Shown in pieces: positions 38,396 through 47,792 of a stretch of 64,000 nt of DNA. The notes under the pieces are model-generated. The model ran no database searches, was not told the DNA's origin, and saw only the letters and a program-made list of their open reading frames with translations. A program made the translations under genes and the position numbers. The DNA comes from Nonomuraea aurantiaca. GTDB taxonomy: Bacteria > Actinomycetota > Actinomycetes > Streptosporangiales > Streptosporangiaceae. Position 1 is the first letter of the stretch; the number at the start of each line of letters is the position of its first letter. The stretch spans positions 310,001-374,000 of the forward strand of contig NZ_JAIWNB010000005.1 in NCBI RefSeq assembly GCF_020215705.1, given 5' to 3'.

Positions 38396-39781
38396 TCAGA
38401 GGGGCGGGCGGCGCAGGCCGTGCTCGGTGGCCCGCTCGAAGGCGCGGGCCACGCGCAGCACGGTGGCGTCGGCGAACGGCCGGCCGACGATCTGCACGCC
38501 GACCGGCAGCCCCGACCGCGTGAACCCGGCGGGGACCGACGCGGCGGGCGCGTGCAGGACGCTGATCCAGTACGCGGAGCGCATCCACGCCAGGTAGTCG
38601 GGCAGCCGGACCCCGTTGATCTCGCTCACGTAGGGGTGCTCGACGGGGAACGGCGGCACCTGGCTGACCGGGGCGATCAGCACGTCATAGGTGTCGAAGA
38701 AGGCCGCCATGCGGTGGTAGAGGCCGCTGCGCAGGCGTTCGGCCCTGGCCAGGTCGGCGCCCGTGAGCTTGCGGCCCTGCTCGACGTTCCAGGCGGTGTT
38801 GGCGCCCAGCCCGTCGAGCTCGCCGAAGGCGAGCGTGTAGTACCAGGCCCGGTAGACGCGGAAGGCGTCGTCGGCGTCCGACAGGTCCAGCTCGACCTGC
38901 TCGACGCGCGCGCCGAGCTGTTCGAGCACGCCAGGCGCCGTCGCGGTGACCGCCGCCGTCTCGGGGTCCACCGGCAGCCCGCCCAGGTCGGGGCTCCAGG
39001 CCACGCGCAGCCCGGCGACGTCGCGCCCGTCGGGGGTGAAGTCCTCGGTGATCGAGTACGGAGACCGAGCGTCGAATCCCGAAATAACCGACATCATCAG
39101 GGTCAGGTCGTCGACCGTCCTGGCCATCGGCCCCTGGACGGACAGCGTGTACCAGGCGGCCTGGTCCGACAGGGCGGGCACCCGGCCCGGCGTCGGCCGT
39201 AGCCCCACGACGTTGCAGAACGAGGCCGGGTTGCGCAGCGACCCGCCCATGTCGGACCCGTCGGCGAGCGGCACCATCCCGGACGCCAGCGCCGCTGCCG
39301 CCCCGCCGCTGCTGCCCCCGGCGGACCTGGACAGGTCGTAGGGGTTGCGGGTGGCCCCGAACACCTCGTTGACCGTGTGGGAGCCGGTGCCGAACTCCGG
39401 CGTGTTGGTCTTGCCCACGAGGATCGCCCCGGCCGACCTGAGCCGCTCCACGATCACGTCGTCCTTCTCGGGGATGTGGTCGGCGTAGATCGGCGACCCG
39501 TAGGTGGTGCGGATGCCCTTGGTGTCGACGAGGTCCTTGTGCGCCACCGGCACCCCGTGCAGCGGCCCCGTCACCTCACCGGCGTCGGCGGCCTTGGCGG
39601 CGTCCAGCGCCTGCTCGGCGACCAGCGTCACGATGGCGTTGACCTGGGGGTTGACCTGCTCGATGCGGTCGAGGTGGGCTTGGAGCAGCTCGACGGCGCT
39701 CACCTGGTGAGTCCTGACCAGGTGGGCCATCTCGGTCGCGGTCAGGTAGTGCGGTGCGGTCACGATCCGATTGTCGCTCAC
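38396..39781 (-). CDS. amidase-signature hydrolase (AtzF/GatA-like)
   Basis: The 461-aa protein belongs to the amidase signature family with a Ser-cisSer-Lys triad. The Lys is in GVPVAHKDLVD, the cis-Ser in SAGGSSGGAAAAL, and the nucleophile Ser in the GSDMGGSLRNPA stretch. The GTG at 39781 overlaps the dnaE stop as GTGA, so it is co-translated behind dnaE1. The substrate (a small amide) cannot be deduced from the sequence. It is not GatA: neither gatB nor gatC is adjacent. Confidence 0.9.
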   Translation of the reverse strand: MSDNRIVTAPHYLTATEMAHLVRTHQVSAVELLQAHLDRIEQVNPQVNAIVTLVAEQALDAAKAADAGEVTGPLHGVPVAHKDLVDTKGIRTTYGSPIYADHIPEKDDVIVERLRSAGAILVGKTNTPEFGTGSHTVNEVFGATRNPYDLSRSAGGSSGGAAAALASGMVPLADGSDMGGSLRNPASFCNVVGLRPTPGRVPALSDQAAWYTLSVQGPMARTVDDLTLMMSVISGFDARSPYSITEDFTPDGRDVAGLRVAWSPDLGGLPVDPETAAVTATAPGVLEQLGARVEQVELDLSDADDAFRVYRAWYYTLAFGELDGLGANTAWNVEQGRKLTGADLARAERLRSGLYHRMAAFFDTYDVLIAPVSQVPPFPVEHPYVSEINGVRLPDYLAWMRSAYWISVLHAPAASVPAGFTRSGLPVGVQIVGRPFADATVLRVARAFERATEHGLRRPPL

Positions 39782-42700
39782 GTGCCTAGGCAGGCAGGGC
39801 CGAGGAGCTGCTTGAGGTCGCCCATCAGGGCCGTCGACGGCGCCACCCGGAGCCCGTCGCCGACCCGCATGACCGTCGTCCTGGGCCCGTCGCACACCTG
39901 CAGATGCACCTCCGACGTGCCGGGATGCGCGGCCAGGATCTCCTTCAGCCGCCCCACCACCGACGGCGTGCAGCGGGTCAGCGGCAGGCTCACCAGCAGC
40001 GGCCCGCCCGGCTCCCGCGATAAGTCGGGCACCGTGACCTCCATCGCGATGATCTTGGCCACGTCCTCCCGCTTGTCGAGGCGCCCTTTGACGAAGACGA
40101 GCGCGTCCTCGGCCAGGATCGTCGAGCTCAGCTGGTAGGCCGACGGGAAGATCAGCACCTCGATCGCGCCTTCGAGGTCTTCCAGCTGGGTGAGCACCCA
40201 GGTCTCGCCCTTCTTGGTGAGCTTGCGCTGCAGGCCGCTCAGGATGCCGCCGACCGTGACGATCTGCCCGTCGGTGCGGCTGTCGTCCTGGAGCTCTGCG
40301 ATGGAGCAGTCGGCCCCCGAGGCGAGGACGTGCTCCAGACCGAACAGCGGGTGGTCGGAGACGTACAGGCCGAGCATCTCCCGCTCGAACTGGAGCAGGG
40401 TGCGCTTGTCCCACTCCCCCACCGGGATCCGTACGTCGAACGTCTGGTCCTCGACGGCGCCGAACAGGGAGTCCTGGCCGATGGCCTCGTGCTTCTTGAT
40501 GTCGACGATCGCGTCGACGGCCTGCTCGTGCACCAGGATCAGGCCCTTGCGTACGTGGCCGAGCGAGTCGAAGGCCCCCGCCTTGATCAGCGACTCGATC
40601 ACCCGCTTGTTGCAGACGGGCGCCGGGACCTTGCGCAGGAAGTCGGTGAAGTCGGCGAAGCGGCCCTTCTGCCCGCGCGCGGCGATGATGCCGTCGACGA
40701 CGTTGCCGCCCACGTTACGGATCGCCGACAGGCCGAAGCGGATGTCGGCGCCGCGCGGGGTGAAGTCGAAGTCGGAGTCGTTGACGTCGGGCGGGAGCAC
40801 CTTGATGCCCATGCGGCGGCATTCGTGGAGGTAGAGGGCTGACTTGTCCTTGTCGTCCTTGACGCTCGACAGCAGCGCGGCCATGTAGGCGGCCGGGTGG
40901 TTGGCCTTGAGGTAGGCGGTCCAGTAGGCGATGAGACCGTAGGCGGCGGAGTGGGCCTTGTTGAAGGCGTAGTCGGAGAAGGGCAGCAGGATGTCCCACA
41001 GCCTCCTGATCGCCGCGGCGGAGTAGCCGTTGGCCCGCATGCCGCTCTCGAAGGACGCGAACTGCTCGGCCAGCTCGGACTTCTTCTTCTTGCCCATCGC
41101 CCGGCGCAGCAGGTCGGCCTTGCCGAGCGAGAACCCGGCGACCTTCTGCGCGATGGCCATGACCTGCTCCTGATAGATGATCAGGCCGTAGGTCGTGCCG
41201 AGGATGTCGGCCAGCGGCTCCTCCAGCTCGGCGTGGATCGGCGTGATCTCCTGCCGGCCGGTCTTGCGCAGCGCGTAGTTGGTGTGCGAGTCGGCGCCCA
41301 TCGGGCCGGGGCGGTAGAGCGCGATGAGAGCGGAGCAGTCGTCGAAGCCGTCGGGCTTCATCAGCCGCAGCAGCGAGCGCATGCCGCCACCGTCGAGCTG
41401 GAAGACGCCCAGCGTGTCGCCCCGGCCGAGCAGCTCGTAGGTCTTGCGGTCGTCGAGCGGCAGCGTCAGCGGGTCGATCCGCTCACCGGAGGTCGCCTCG
41501 ATCATCTTGAGGCAGTCGTCCATGATCGTGAGGTTGCGCAGGCCAAGGAAGTCCATCTTCAGCAGGCCGAGCGCCTCGCAGGCCGGATAGTCGAACTGCG
41601 TGATGATCGCGCCGTCGGACTCGCGGCGCATGACCGGGACGTGGTCGGTGAGCACCTCGGCCGACATGATGACGCCCGCGGCGTGCACGCCGGTCTGCCT
41701 GATCAGGCCCTCCAGGCCTTGGCGAGGTCCATCGCCGCCCTGGCATCGACGTCGTCGGCGTAGAGCCGGCGCAGCTCGCCCGCCTCGGCGAAGCGGGGGT
41801 GGCCCTCGTCGAAGATGCCCGCCAGCGGGATGTCCTTGCCCATCACCGCGGGCGGGAACGCCTTGGACACCTTGTCGCCGAGCGCGTAGGGGAAGCCGAG
41901 GACGCGGCCCGCGTCCTTGACGGCGGCCTTGGCCTTGATGGTGCCGAACGTGACGATCATGGCGACCTTGTCGGCGCCCCACTTCTCCGTCACGTAGCGG
42001 ATCACCTCGGCCCGCCTGCGCTCGTCGAAGTCGATGTCGACGTCGGGCATGGAGACGCGCTCGGGGTTGAGGAACCGCTCGAAGATCAGGCCGTGCGGCA
42101 GCGGGTCGAGGTCGGTGATGCCCATCGCGTAGGCCACCAGCGAGCCCGCCGCCGAGCCTCGGCCAGGACCGACCCGGATGCCCTGCTCCTTGGCCCACAT
42201 GATGAAGTCGGCGACCACGAGGAAGTAGCTCGGGAAGCCCATCTGCTCGATGACGCCCATCTCGTAGGCGGCCCGACGGCGATGCTCGTCGTCGAAGCCC
42301 GCCGGCCAGCGCCGCTCCATGCCCTCCCAGACCGTCTTGCGGAAGAACTCCCGCTCGGTCGTCCCTTCGGGGACCGGATAGGTGGGCATCAGGTTCTTGA
42401 ACGCGAAGAACCCGGTCGGATCGACCTTCTCGGCCACCAGCAGCGTGTTGCGGCAGCCCTCGGCCCACAGGTCGGAGGAGTCGACCGCGCGCATCTCGGC
42501 GGCGCTCTTGAGGTAGTAGCCGCTGCCGTCGAAGCGCAGCCGGTCGGGGTCGGACAGTTGCTTTCCGGTCTGGACGCACAGCAGGGCGTCGTGGGCGGCG
42601 GCGTCGGACGCGTAGGTGTAGTGGGAGTCGTTGGTGACCAGCGGCGGAAGGCCGAGGTCGCGGCTGATGCGGCTCAGCCCGTCGCGGACCCGGCGCTCGA

Positions 42701-43295
42701 TGTCGAGGCCGTGGTCCATGATCTCCAGGAAGAAGTTGTCCCTGCCGAAGATCTCCTGAAATTTCGCGGCGGCGGCGCGCGCCTCGTCGTACTGGCCGAG
42801 CCGCAGCCTGGTCTGCACCTCGCCCGACGGGCAGCCGGTGGTGGCCATCAGCCCGGCGGCGTGCTCGGCGAGGATCTCGGCGTCCATCCGCGCCCACTTG
42901 CGGACGAAACCCTCGGTGTAGGCGCGCGAGGACAGCCGCATCAGGTTGTGCAGTCCGACCTTGTCGCGCGCCCAGATCGTCATGTGGGTGTAGTGGCCAC
43001 CCGCGGAGACGTCGTCGCGCCTCTGGTGCGGCTCGCCCCACAGCACCGGCTTCTTGGTGTGGCGCGACTCCGGGGCGAAGTATGCCTCGATCCCGATCAC
43101 CGGCTTGACGCCCGCCGCGGTGACCCGCCGGTAGAAGTCGTAGGCGCCGTGCAGGTTGCCGTGATCGGTGATCGCGATCGCCGGCATCCCCAGCTCGCCG
43201 ACCCGACCGACCAGCTGCTCGAGGCGCGCGGCCCCGTCGAGCATCGAGTATTCGGTATGGACATGCAGATGCACGAACGAGTCGCTGGACGACAT
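39778..43295 (-). CDS. dnaE: DNA polymerase III alpha subunit, DnaE1 type, interrupted by a one-base frameshift
   Basis: The first frame (43295 to about 41718) encodes ~526 aa of the PHP and early palm region, starting [18 protein letters not shown], and then runs into a stop at 41703. A second frame continues from about 41718 to 39778 (646 aa) with [44 protein letters not shown] and the OB fold. In the overlap AAGGCCTGGAGG should read AAGGGCCTGGAGG, so one G (a C on the + strand at 41717-41718) is missing. Corrected length is 1172 aa, close to mycobacterial DnaE1. The gene is essential, so a sequencing or assembly error is the most likely cause. The amidase follows with a GTGA overlap. Confidence 0.9.
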
Positions 43296-43448
43296 GGAGC
43301 GGCGCCTCCCGTCTGAATCGTGGTCTGCGCTCCGACTCTAGTGGCCGCCACCGACAGTCCTGATGTCGTACGGAACGGGCGTCCTCACCCTGAAGGCAGG
43401 TCGCGACGATCACGGGTCGATTAGGCTTCCTGGGGGACTTGTCACCGC

Positions 43449-44525
43449 TTGGGGGAGGCCGCGCTGAACGGGACGAAAGGGAAGATCGTCCAGGTCGCCG
43501 CGGCCGCTCTGCTCGGCGCCGCGCTCGCTCTCGCGGGTGCTCCCCTGGGCCTGTACACCTCACTGGCCTGCGCCACCATCGGCGCGGGCTGTCCCACCGG
43601 GGGGCCGCCGCCCGGCCGGCTCCCGGTCCTGACCCGCCTGTCGCCGGTGCAGGCCGCGCAGAGCGGCGCGTACGTGGCGCTCGGCGACTCCTACTCCTCC
43701 GGCGAGGGCGTGTACGACCGCGCCGCGCGGCCGGTCAACAGCGGCGCCGACCGTTGCCACCGCTCACCGGGCTCCTACGTCCCGCTCGTCGCGGGCGCCC
43801 ACCGGTTCGGCGGCGGCAGCGCCTTCTGGGCCTGCAGCGGCGCCACCACCCGCCAGCTCTTCTCCGGCCAGTACGGCCAGCAGCCGCAGATCGAGCGAGT
43901 GGGCGCGGCCGCCAGCCTGGTGACGCTCAGCATCGGCGGCAACGACGCCGGGTTCACCAGCGTGCTCACCGGCTGCATCGTCAAGCTGCCCTGGTCCTCG
44001 GCGTGCGTCGACCAGCAGTCGGAGGTGGCCAAGCGGATCGCGGGGCTGCGGCCCAGCATGACGAAGGTGCTGCGGGAGCTCAGGAGCCGGGCGCCGAACG
44101 CGCGCATCATCGTGCTCGGCTATCCCCGGCCGTTCCCCGCCGCGCCGCCGGACGGGGTCGACAACCTGACCGTCGAGGACCAGCGGTGGCTCAACGGCAT
44201 GACGCGGCAGCTGAACGACGTCGTGGCGCGGGTGGCCGGGGAGTTCGACCGGGAGATCGTGGCGTTCGGGGGGACGGGGAGCGTCGAGTACGTGGACGCC
44301 TATGACGCCTTCGCCGGGCACGAGGTGGGGCGGCCCGACCCGTACGTGAACGGGCTGGCGCTGAACCTGGACGAGTTCGTCGTCAACAGCCGCAGCTTCC
44401 ACCCGACGGGGGCCGGCTACCGGCGGTTCGCCGAACTGATCAACGCACGGATCGCCGCCGGGCCGGGGCGGCCGATGAACAACTTCCACCTCACGACCCC
44501 GAGCGCAGGCGACGGCCGCTTCTAG
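43449..44525 (+). CDS. secreted SGNH/GDSL-family lipase/esterase
   Basis: The 358-aa protein has a hydrophobic N-terminus (about 15-35) then a GDSL hydrolase domain. Block I is ALGDSYSSGEG with the nucleophile Ser; block III holds SIGGNDAGF with Gly/Asn; block V is SFHPTGAGYRRFAE with Asp-less HxxG arrangement and catalytic His. The start is uncertain: TTG at 43449 is used here for the longest reading, but a TTG ten codons upstream in another frame and CTG codons are nearby and none has a clear Shine-Dalgarno. It was probably exported; whether it acts on lipids or polysaccharide esters is unknown. Confidence 0.88.
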   Translation: MGEAALNGTKGKIVQVAAAALLGAALALAGAPLGLYTSLACATIGAGCPTGGPPPGRLPVLTRLSPVQAAQSGAYVALGDSYSSGEGVYDRAARPVNSGADRCHRSPGSYVPLVAGAHRFGGGSAFWACSGATTRQLFSGQYGQQPQIERVGAAASLVTLSIGGNDAGFTSVLTGCIVKLPWSSACVDQQSEVAKRIAGLRPSMTKVLRELRSRAPNARIIVLGYPRPFPAAPPDGVDNLTVEDQRWLNGMTRQLNDVVARVAGEFDREIVAFGGTGSVEYVDAYDAFAGHEVGRPDPYVNGLALNLDEFVVNSRSFHPTGAGYRRFAELINARIAAGPGRPMNNFHLTTPSAGDGRF

Positions 44526-44557
44526 TGCGTCGCCGCAAGGGTTTCCCCGGGCGTTTC

Positions 44558-44705
44558 GTCACACGACCGCCTCGGCCCCTGTGACGGCCCGACGTGGCAG
44601 AAACCCCTAGGGGCGGACCCTCGCCGGGGGCGCGCAAGGAGACGGCCCCACGTGGCCGAGGCTCCTTCAGAGGGGCGCCCCCTCCGGGCGAGCGGACGAA
44701 CAGGC
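44558..44705. repeat. dispersed intergenic repeat, copy 2 (two ~60-bp units)
   Basis: This non-coding gap between the GDSL and chorismate-mutase genes opens GTCACACGACCGCCTCG, then CTGTGACGGC, as in the copy at 16159. Two units follow, opening GACGTGGC and ACGTGGCC, with AGGGGC and GGGGCGCCCCCTCC segments and an AAGGAGACGG block. Internal units differ by substitutions but keep the order. The region has several short inverted repeats. There are no coding signs. Confidence 0.58.
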
Positions 44706-44727
44706 ACCCGGTGAACGTCTGTTGCCT

Positions 44728-45744
44728 CTAGGTCGTCGTTTCCGGTCGGGGGCTCCGGCCGTTGGCTGATCGTTCCTCGGCCAGGCTCAGGCCTGCCTCG
44801 ATGACGGCGTTCATGATGGGGACCAGCCGGGCCTCACCCAGCTCGGGGGCGTGTTCGGCCATCCGGGCGACGAGTGCGCGCTCGCGCGCCATGTCGCGGC
44901 CCGCGAAGCCGCCCACCGGCTTGAGGGTCTGGACGATCCCGGCGAGCGCGGCGCGGCGCTCCAGCAGCGTGGCCAGCGCCGCGTCCACCCGGTCGATCGC
45001 CTGCCTGCACTTGGGCAGCGTGGCGGGCGTCTCGGGACGGAGCAGCGCTCCGACGAGCGTCACCGCCTCCTCTGCCAGCCGCACATCGGCCTCCCCGTGC
45101 TCTTCGGTCCGAAGGGCGTCACCCGTACTCCCAACGGGGCGGCGCACGATCAGGCCGTCCGCGCCCGCCGCCACCGCCGCCGCCGACAGCCCGAGGTCCG
45201 CGCTCACGTCGGCGAGCACCGGACGCCCGGACGCCGCCCGCGCGGCCCGCAGCAGCCCCAGGTCCAGCCGTCCCGTCTCGCACAGGATCACCCGGTCGTC
45301 GCATTCCAGGGCGCAGTAGTCGGCCAGCCCCAGCCACTCCTCCAGGGTCGCCGACGCCCGGCGTTCGACCACCACCGGCAGGCCCAGCCCGGCCACGGCC
45401 CGCACCAGGGGGATGTCGCGCGTCCACGCCGCCCCGATGACCACGCCGTCGGCCGCTTCGGCGATCGCCGGCAGGTCGGCCGCCGAGCCCGGCTCGACCA
45501 GCGTCACCCCGTCACGCCAGGCCTCCACCCGGTCCCACCCGATCGCCGCGCCGGACCCGCCAGGCCCGGTGGTCCCACCCAGCCCACCAGGACCGGAGGC
45601 CCCGCCGAGCCCGCCAGGCCCGGAGGCCCCGGTTGCCCCGCCCGGCCCGCGCAGGCTGATCCGGCGGTCGATCACCACCGCCGGGCCGTCGCCCACCCGC
45701 AGGCCGCCCACGGTCACCACGTGCCGTTCCAAGGTCGATGACAT
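44728..45744 (-). CDS. degenerate DAHP-synthase-like domain fused to chorismate mutase
   Basis: The protein is 338 aa. The N-terminal part aligns with type I (beta) DAHP synthase: GAAWTRDIPLVRAV, SATLEEWLGLADY and RVILCETG keep the fold. However, the PEP Lys (KRG) reads ERR, the metal His of the VEVHP strand reads VRRP, and the DPSH motif reads DVSA, so catalysis is unlikely. A Gly/Pro-rich insert (about 35 residues of GPGG units) sits near the start. The last ~90 residues are a chorismate mutase (AroQ) with KCRQAIDRVDAAL, LERRAALAG and DMARERALV carrying the R/K/D/E set. GGGGAG lies 5 nt before the ATG at 45744. It lies behind a leader peptide and attenuator. Confidence 0.82.
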   Translation of the reverse strand: MSSTLERHVVTVGGLRVGDGPAVVIDRRISLRGPGGATGASGPGGLGGASGPGGLGGTTGPGGSGAAIGWDRVEAWRDGVTLVEPGSAADLPAIAEAADGVVIGAAWTRDIPLVRAVAGLGLPVVVERRASATLEEWLGLADYCALECDDRVILCETGRLDLGLLRAARAASGRPVLADVSADLGLSAAAVAAGADGLIVRRPVGSTGDALRTEEHGEADVRLAEEAVTLVGALLRPETPATLPKCRQAIDRVDAALATLLERRAALAGIVQTLKPVGGFAGRDMARERALVARMAEHAPELGEARLVPIMNAVIEAGLSLAEERSANGRSPRPETTT

Positions 45745-45790
45745 CTCGGCTCCCCACATCGGCCGGCTCCCCTGGAACCGGCGGGAAATC

Positions 45791-45819
45791 AAAAAGGCAG
45801 AGACGATGGCGTCTCTGCC
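45791..45819 (-). terminator. attenuator hairpin upstream of the chorismate-mutase gene
   Basis: In gene orientation GGCAGAGACG, a 4-nt loop and CGTCTCTGCC form a perfect 10-bp stem, followed directly by TTTTT. This is a textbook intrinsic terminator placed between a short leader ORF and the structural gene, so it probably attenuates transcription rather than ending an upstream unit. Confidence 0.85.
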
Positions 45820-45841
45820 TGTTGCCGACTCCGGGTGGTCG

Positions 45842-45895
45842 CTAGCCGACCGGCCCTCCCGGAGCCGGCTCGGTAAACGCGTAGCGACAAGTCAT
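45842..45895 (-). CDS. 17-aa leader peptide of aromatic attenuator
   Basis: The frame encodes MTCRYAFTEPAPGGPVG with Tyr and Phe codons close together (TAC, TTT). A TAAAGT -10 element ends six bases before the ATG, so the transcript is probably leaderless. It stops 23 bp upstream of the terminator stem. Actinobacterial trp and aro operons use the same layout, and stalling at Tyr/Phe codons would favour an antiterminator. The role is inferred from layout and composition. Confidence 0.65.
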   Translation of the reverse strand: MTCRYAFTEPAPGGPVG

Positions 45896-45901
45896 GTCTG
45901 A

Positions 45902-45907
45902 ACTTTA
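45902..45907 (-). promoter_or_regulatory. -10 element of the leader peptide promoter
   Basis: TAAAGT lies six bases upstream of the leader ATG in gene orientation. No convincing -35 is visible. It suggests transcription starts at or near the start codon. Confidence 0.4.
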
Positions 45908-46027
45908 CACCGGCCCTCCACCTGCTGGACTCCCCCTCTCACATAGCGGACTAGCCTTCAGGCGAGTCGCCGTTGATCCCTCGCTATGGGAGTATTTCCT
46001 GGCCTAGAGGAGGGTACGAGGCCGTTG

Positions 46028-47782
46028 ATGTCGGATCGCAAGCGGGACGGACGCCGCATCGCCGGTCGTTACCAGCTGCAGGAACCCATCGGCAGGGGTG
46101 GCATGGGCATCGTCTGGCGAGCCCATGACGAGCTTCTCGACCGCACGGTCGCGGTCAAGGAGGTCAGATACGCCGCCGCCCTGGGTGACGAGGTGCAGCT
46201 GCTGAACCGGCGCACGATGCGTGAGGCGAGGGCAGCGGCCAGGTTCGAGCACCCGAACGTGATCGTCGTACACGACGTGATCGAGGAGGACGGCCGGCCC
46301 TGGATCGTCATGCAGCTCGTCCAGTCACGCTCCCTGGGAGCAGTGATCAAGCAGGACGGGCCATTGCCGCCCAAGCGGGTGGCCGAGATCGGCCTGGCCG
46401 TGCTCGACGCGCTGCATCGCGCGCACGAGTCCGGCGTCCTGCACCGGGATGTCAAGCCGGAGAACGTACTGCTCGCCGATGACGGCCGGGTGGTGCTCAC
46501 CGACTTCGGCATCGCGACGCTGGAGACGGAGACGCAGCTCACGGTGACGGGGCTGGCGGGCACTCCGGCGTTCATCGCGCCCGAGCGGCTCAAAGGGCTG
46601 CCCGCACGGCGCGAGTCGGACCTGTGGTCGCTCGGCGCGACCCTTTACACGGCGGTGGAAGGCCGCTCGCCCCACGAGCGCGGCATGGCGCTCGCGACCA
46701 TGCACGCCGTACTGACCGACGAACCGGACCCGGCTCCCCACGCCGGGCCGCTCAGCGAGGTGATCAGCGGCCTGCTGACCAAGGAGCCGGTGCAGCGCCT
46801 CGGCTACGAGGAGACCGGCGAGTTGCTGCGGGCCGTCATCACGCAGCAACGGTCACGGAAGTCCTCGATGTCCACGCCCGCGCCGACCGCGGTGATCCCG
46901 CCTGCCGTGGACGACACCCCGACCGACCCCAACCTGCTGGCGTCGGTGGCCGCCGACCCACCCGAGACGGGTGTGCGGCTCACCCCGGCGACCGGTGCGC
47001 CTCCCGAGGAACCTCTCCAGTCCACCCGGAACGCCGTCCGGCACGACGGCCGGCGGTGGGGTCCGATCGTCGGCGTGATCGTCGCGGTCGTGCTCGTGGC
47101 GGGCCTGGGCGGCTATCTCGGCCTGCGCTCGGCCAAGGGCAGCCCGGAGGACGTGACCAAGTCCGCGTCCGTCACGTCTCCGGTCAAGGACTCGGCCAAG
47201 CCGCCCGCGGGGACCGCCGAGCCGCCGAAGACCACCCCGAGCAGCGCGGCTCCATCGGCCACGCCGTCCGCCACACCGTCAGTCAGCCCGTCCGCCGCGC
47301 CGACGCCGACGTCGACACCCACCAAGACGGCCGCCGCGGTGCCCGACGGCTGGAAGATGTACACGAACAAGAAGCTGAAGTTCTCCGTCGCGCTGCCGAA
47401 GGGCTGGACGAGGTACCGGCACAACAGCAACCAGATCGCCTTCCATGGCAAGGGTGCGGGCAGCAACGCGTACATCATGTTCGAGATGACGACGAACCCC
47501 GGCAAGGACCCCGTGAAGGACTGGAAGAAGCAGGAGCGGACCGCCAAATACGGGTTCGGCGGCTACAAGAAGATCAGCATCAAGGCGGTCGACTACATGG
47601 AGGGCGCCGCGGACTGGGACTTCACCTGGAACACCAACACGGGCCCGACCAGGGTGCGCAACCGCGGCTTCATCGCCAACGGCCGCGGCTACGCGATCTA
47701 CTGGCACAACCTCAAGAGCAGGTGGAAGAAGGACAAGCACTTCTTCGACACGTTCGCCGCGACCTTCACCCCGGCCAAGTAG
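46028..47782 (+). CDS. transmembrane Ser/Thr protein kinase with PsbP/Mog1-like exported domain
   Basis: The protein is 584 aa. The kinase domain (about 10-270) has the P-loop GRGGMGIVW, AVKEV with the Lys, HRDVKPENVLL, DFGIA and the APE motif. Pro/Thr juxtamembrane sequence leads to one helix (about 340-362). A Ser/Thr/Pro-rich linker then ends in a ~145-residue domain (VPDGWKMYTNKKLKFSVALP...) like the DUF/PsbP-like module in other actinobacterial sensors. ATG at 46028 is preferred over 45986 for its GAGG site. The next kinase is 10 bp downstream. Confidence 0.9.
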   Translation: MSDRKRDGRRIAGRYQLQEPIGRGGMGIVWRAHDELLDRTVAVKEVRYAAALGDEVQLLNRRTMREARAAARFEHPNVIVVHDVIEEDGRPWIVMQLVQSRSLGAVIKQDGPLPPKRVAEIGLAVLDALHRAHESGVLHRDVKPENVLLADDGRVVLTDFGIATLETETQLTVTGLAGTPAFIAPERLKGLPARRESDLWSLGATLYTAVEGRSPHERGMALATMHAVLTDEPDPAPHAGPLSEVISGLLTKEPVQRLGYEETGELLRAVITQQRSRKSSMSTPAPTAVIPPAVDDTPTDPNLLASVAADPPETGVRLTPATGAPPEEPLQSTRNAVRHDGRRWGPIVGVIVAVVLVAGLGGYLGLRSAKGSPEDVTKSASVTSPVKDSAKPPAGTAEPPKTTPSSAAPSATPSATPSVSPSAAPTPTSTPTKTAAAVPDGWKMYTNKKLKFSVALPKGWTRYRHNSNQIAFHGKGAGSNAYIMFEMTTNPGKDPVKDWKKQERTAKYGFGGYKKISIKAVDYMEGAADWDFTWNTNTGPTRVRNRGFIANGRGYAIYWHNLKSRWKKDKHFFDTFAATFTPAK

Positions 47783-47792
47783 GCTTCCCTGC

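Noticed and set aside
39782..40414. N-terminal extension of the amidase
   Set aside because: It is the reverse frame of dnaE; the GTG at 39781 with the GTGA overlap fits the family start.
41703..41730. Programmed -1 frameshift in dnaE1
   Set aside because: No slippery heptamer or downstream stimulatory structure is visible; a missing base is simpler.
44522..44707. 61-codon minus-strand frame between the GDSL gene and the chorismate mutase
   Set aside because: Lies inside the repeat block, has no start signal and composition of random high-GC sequence.
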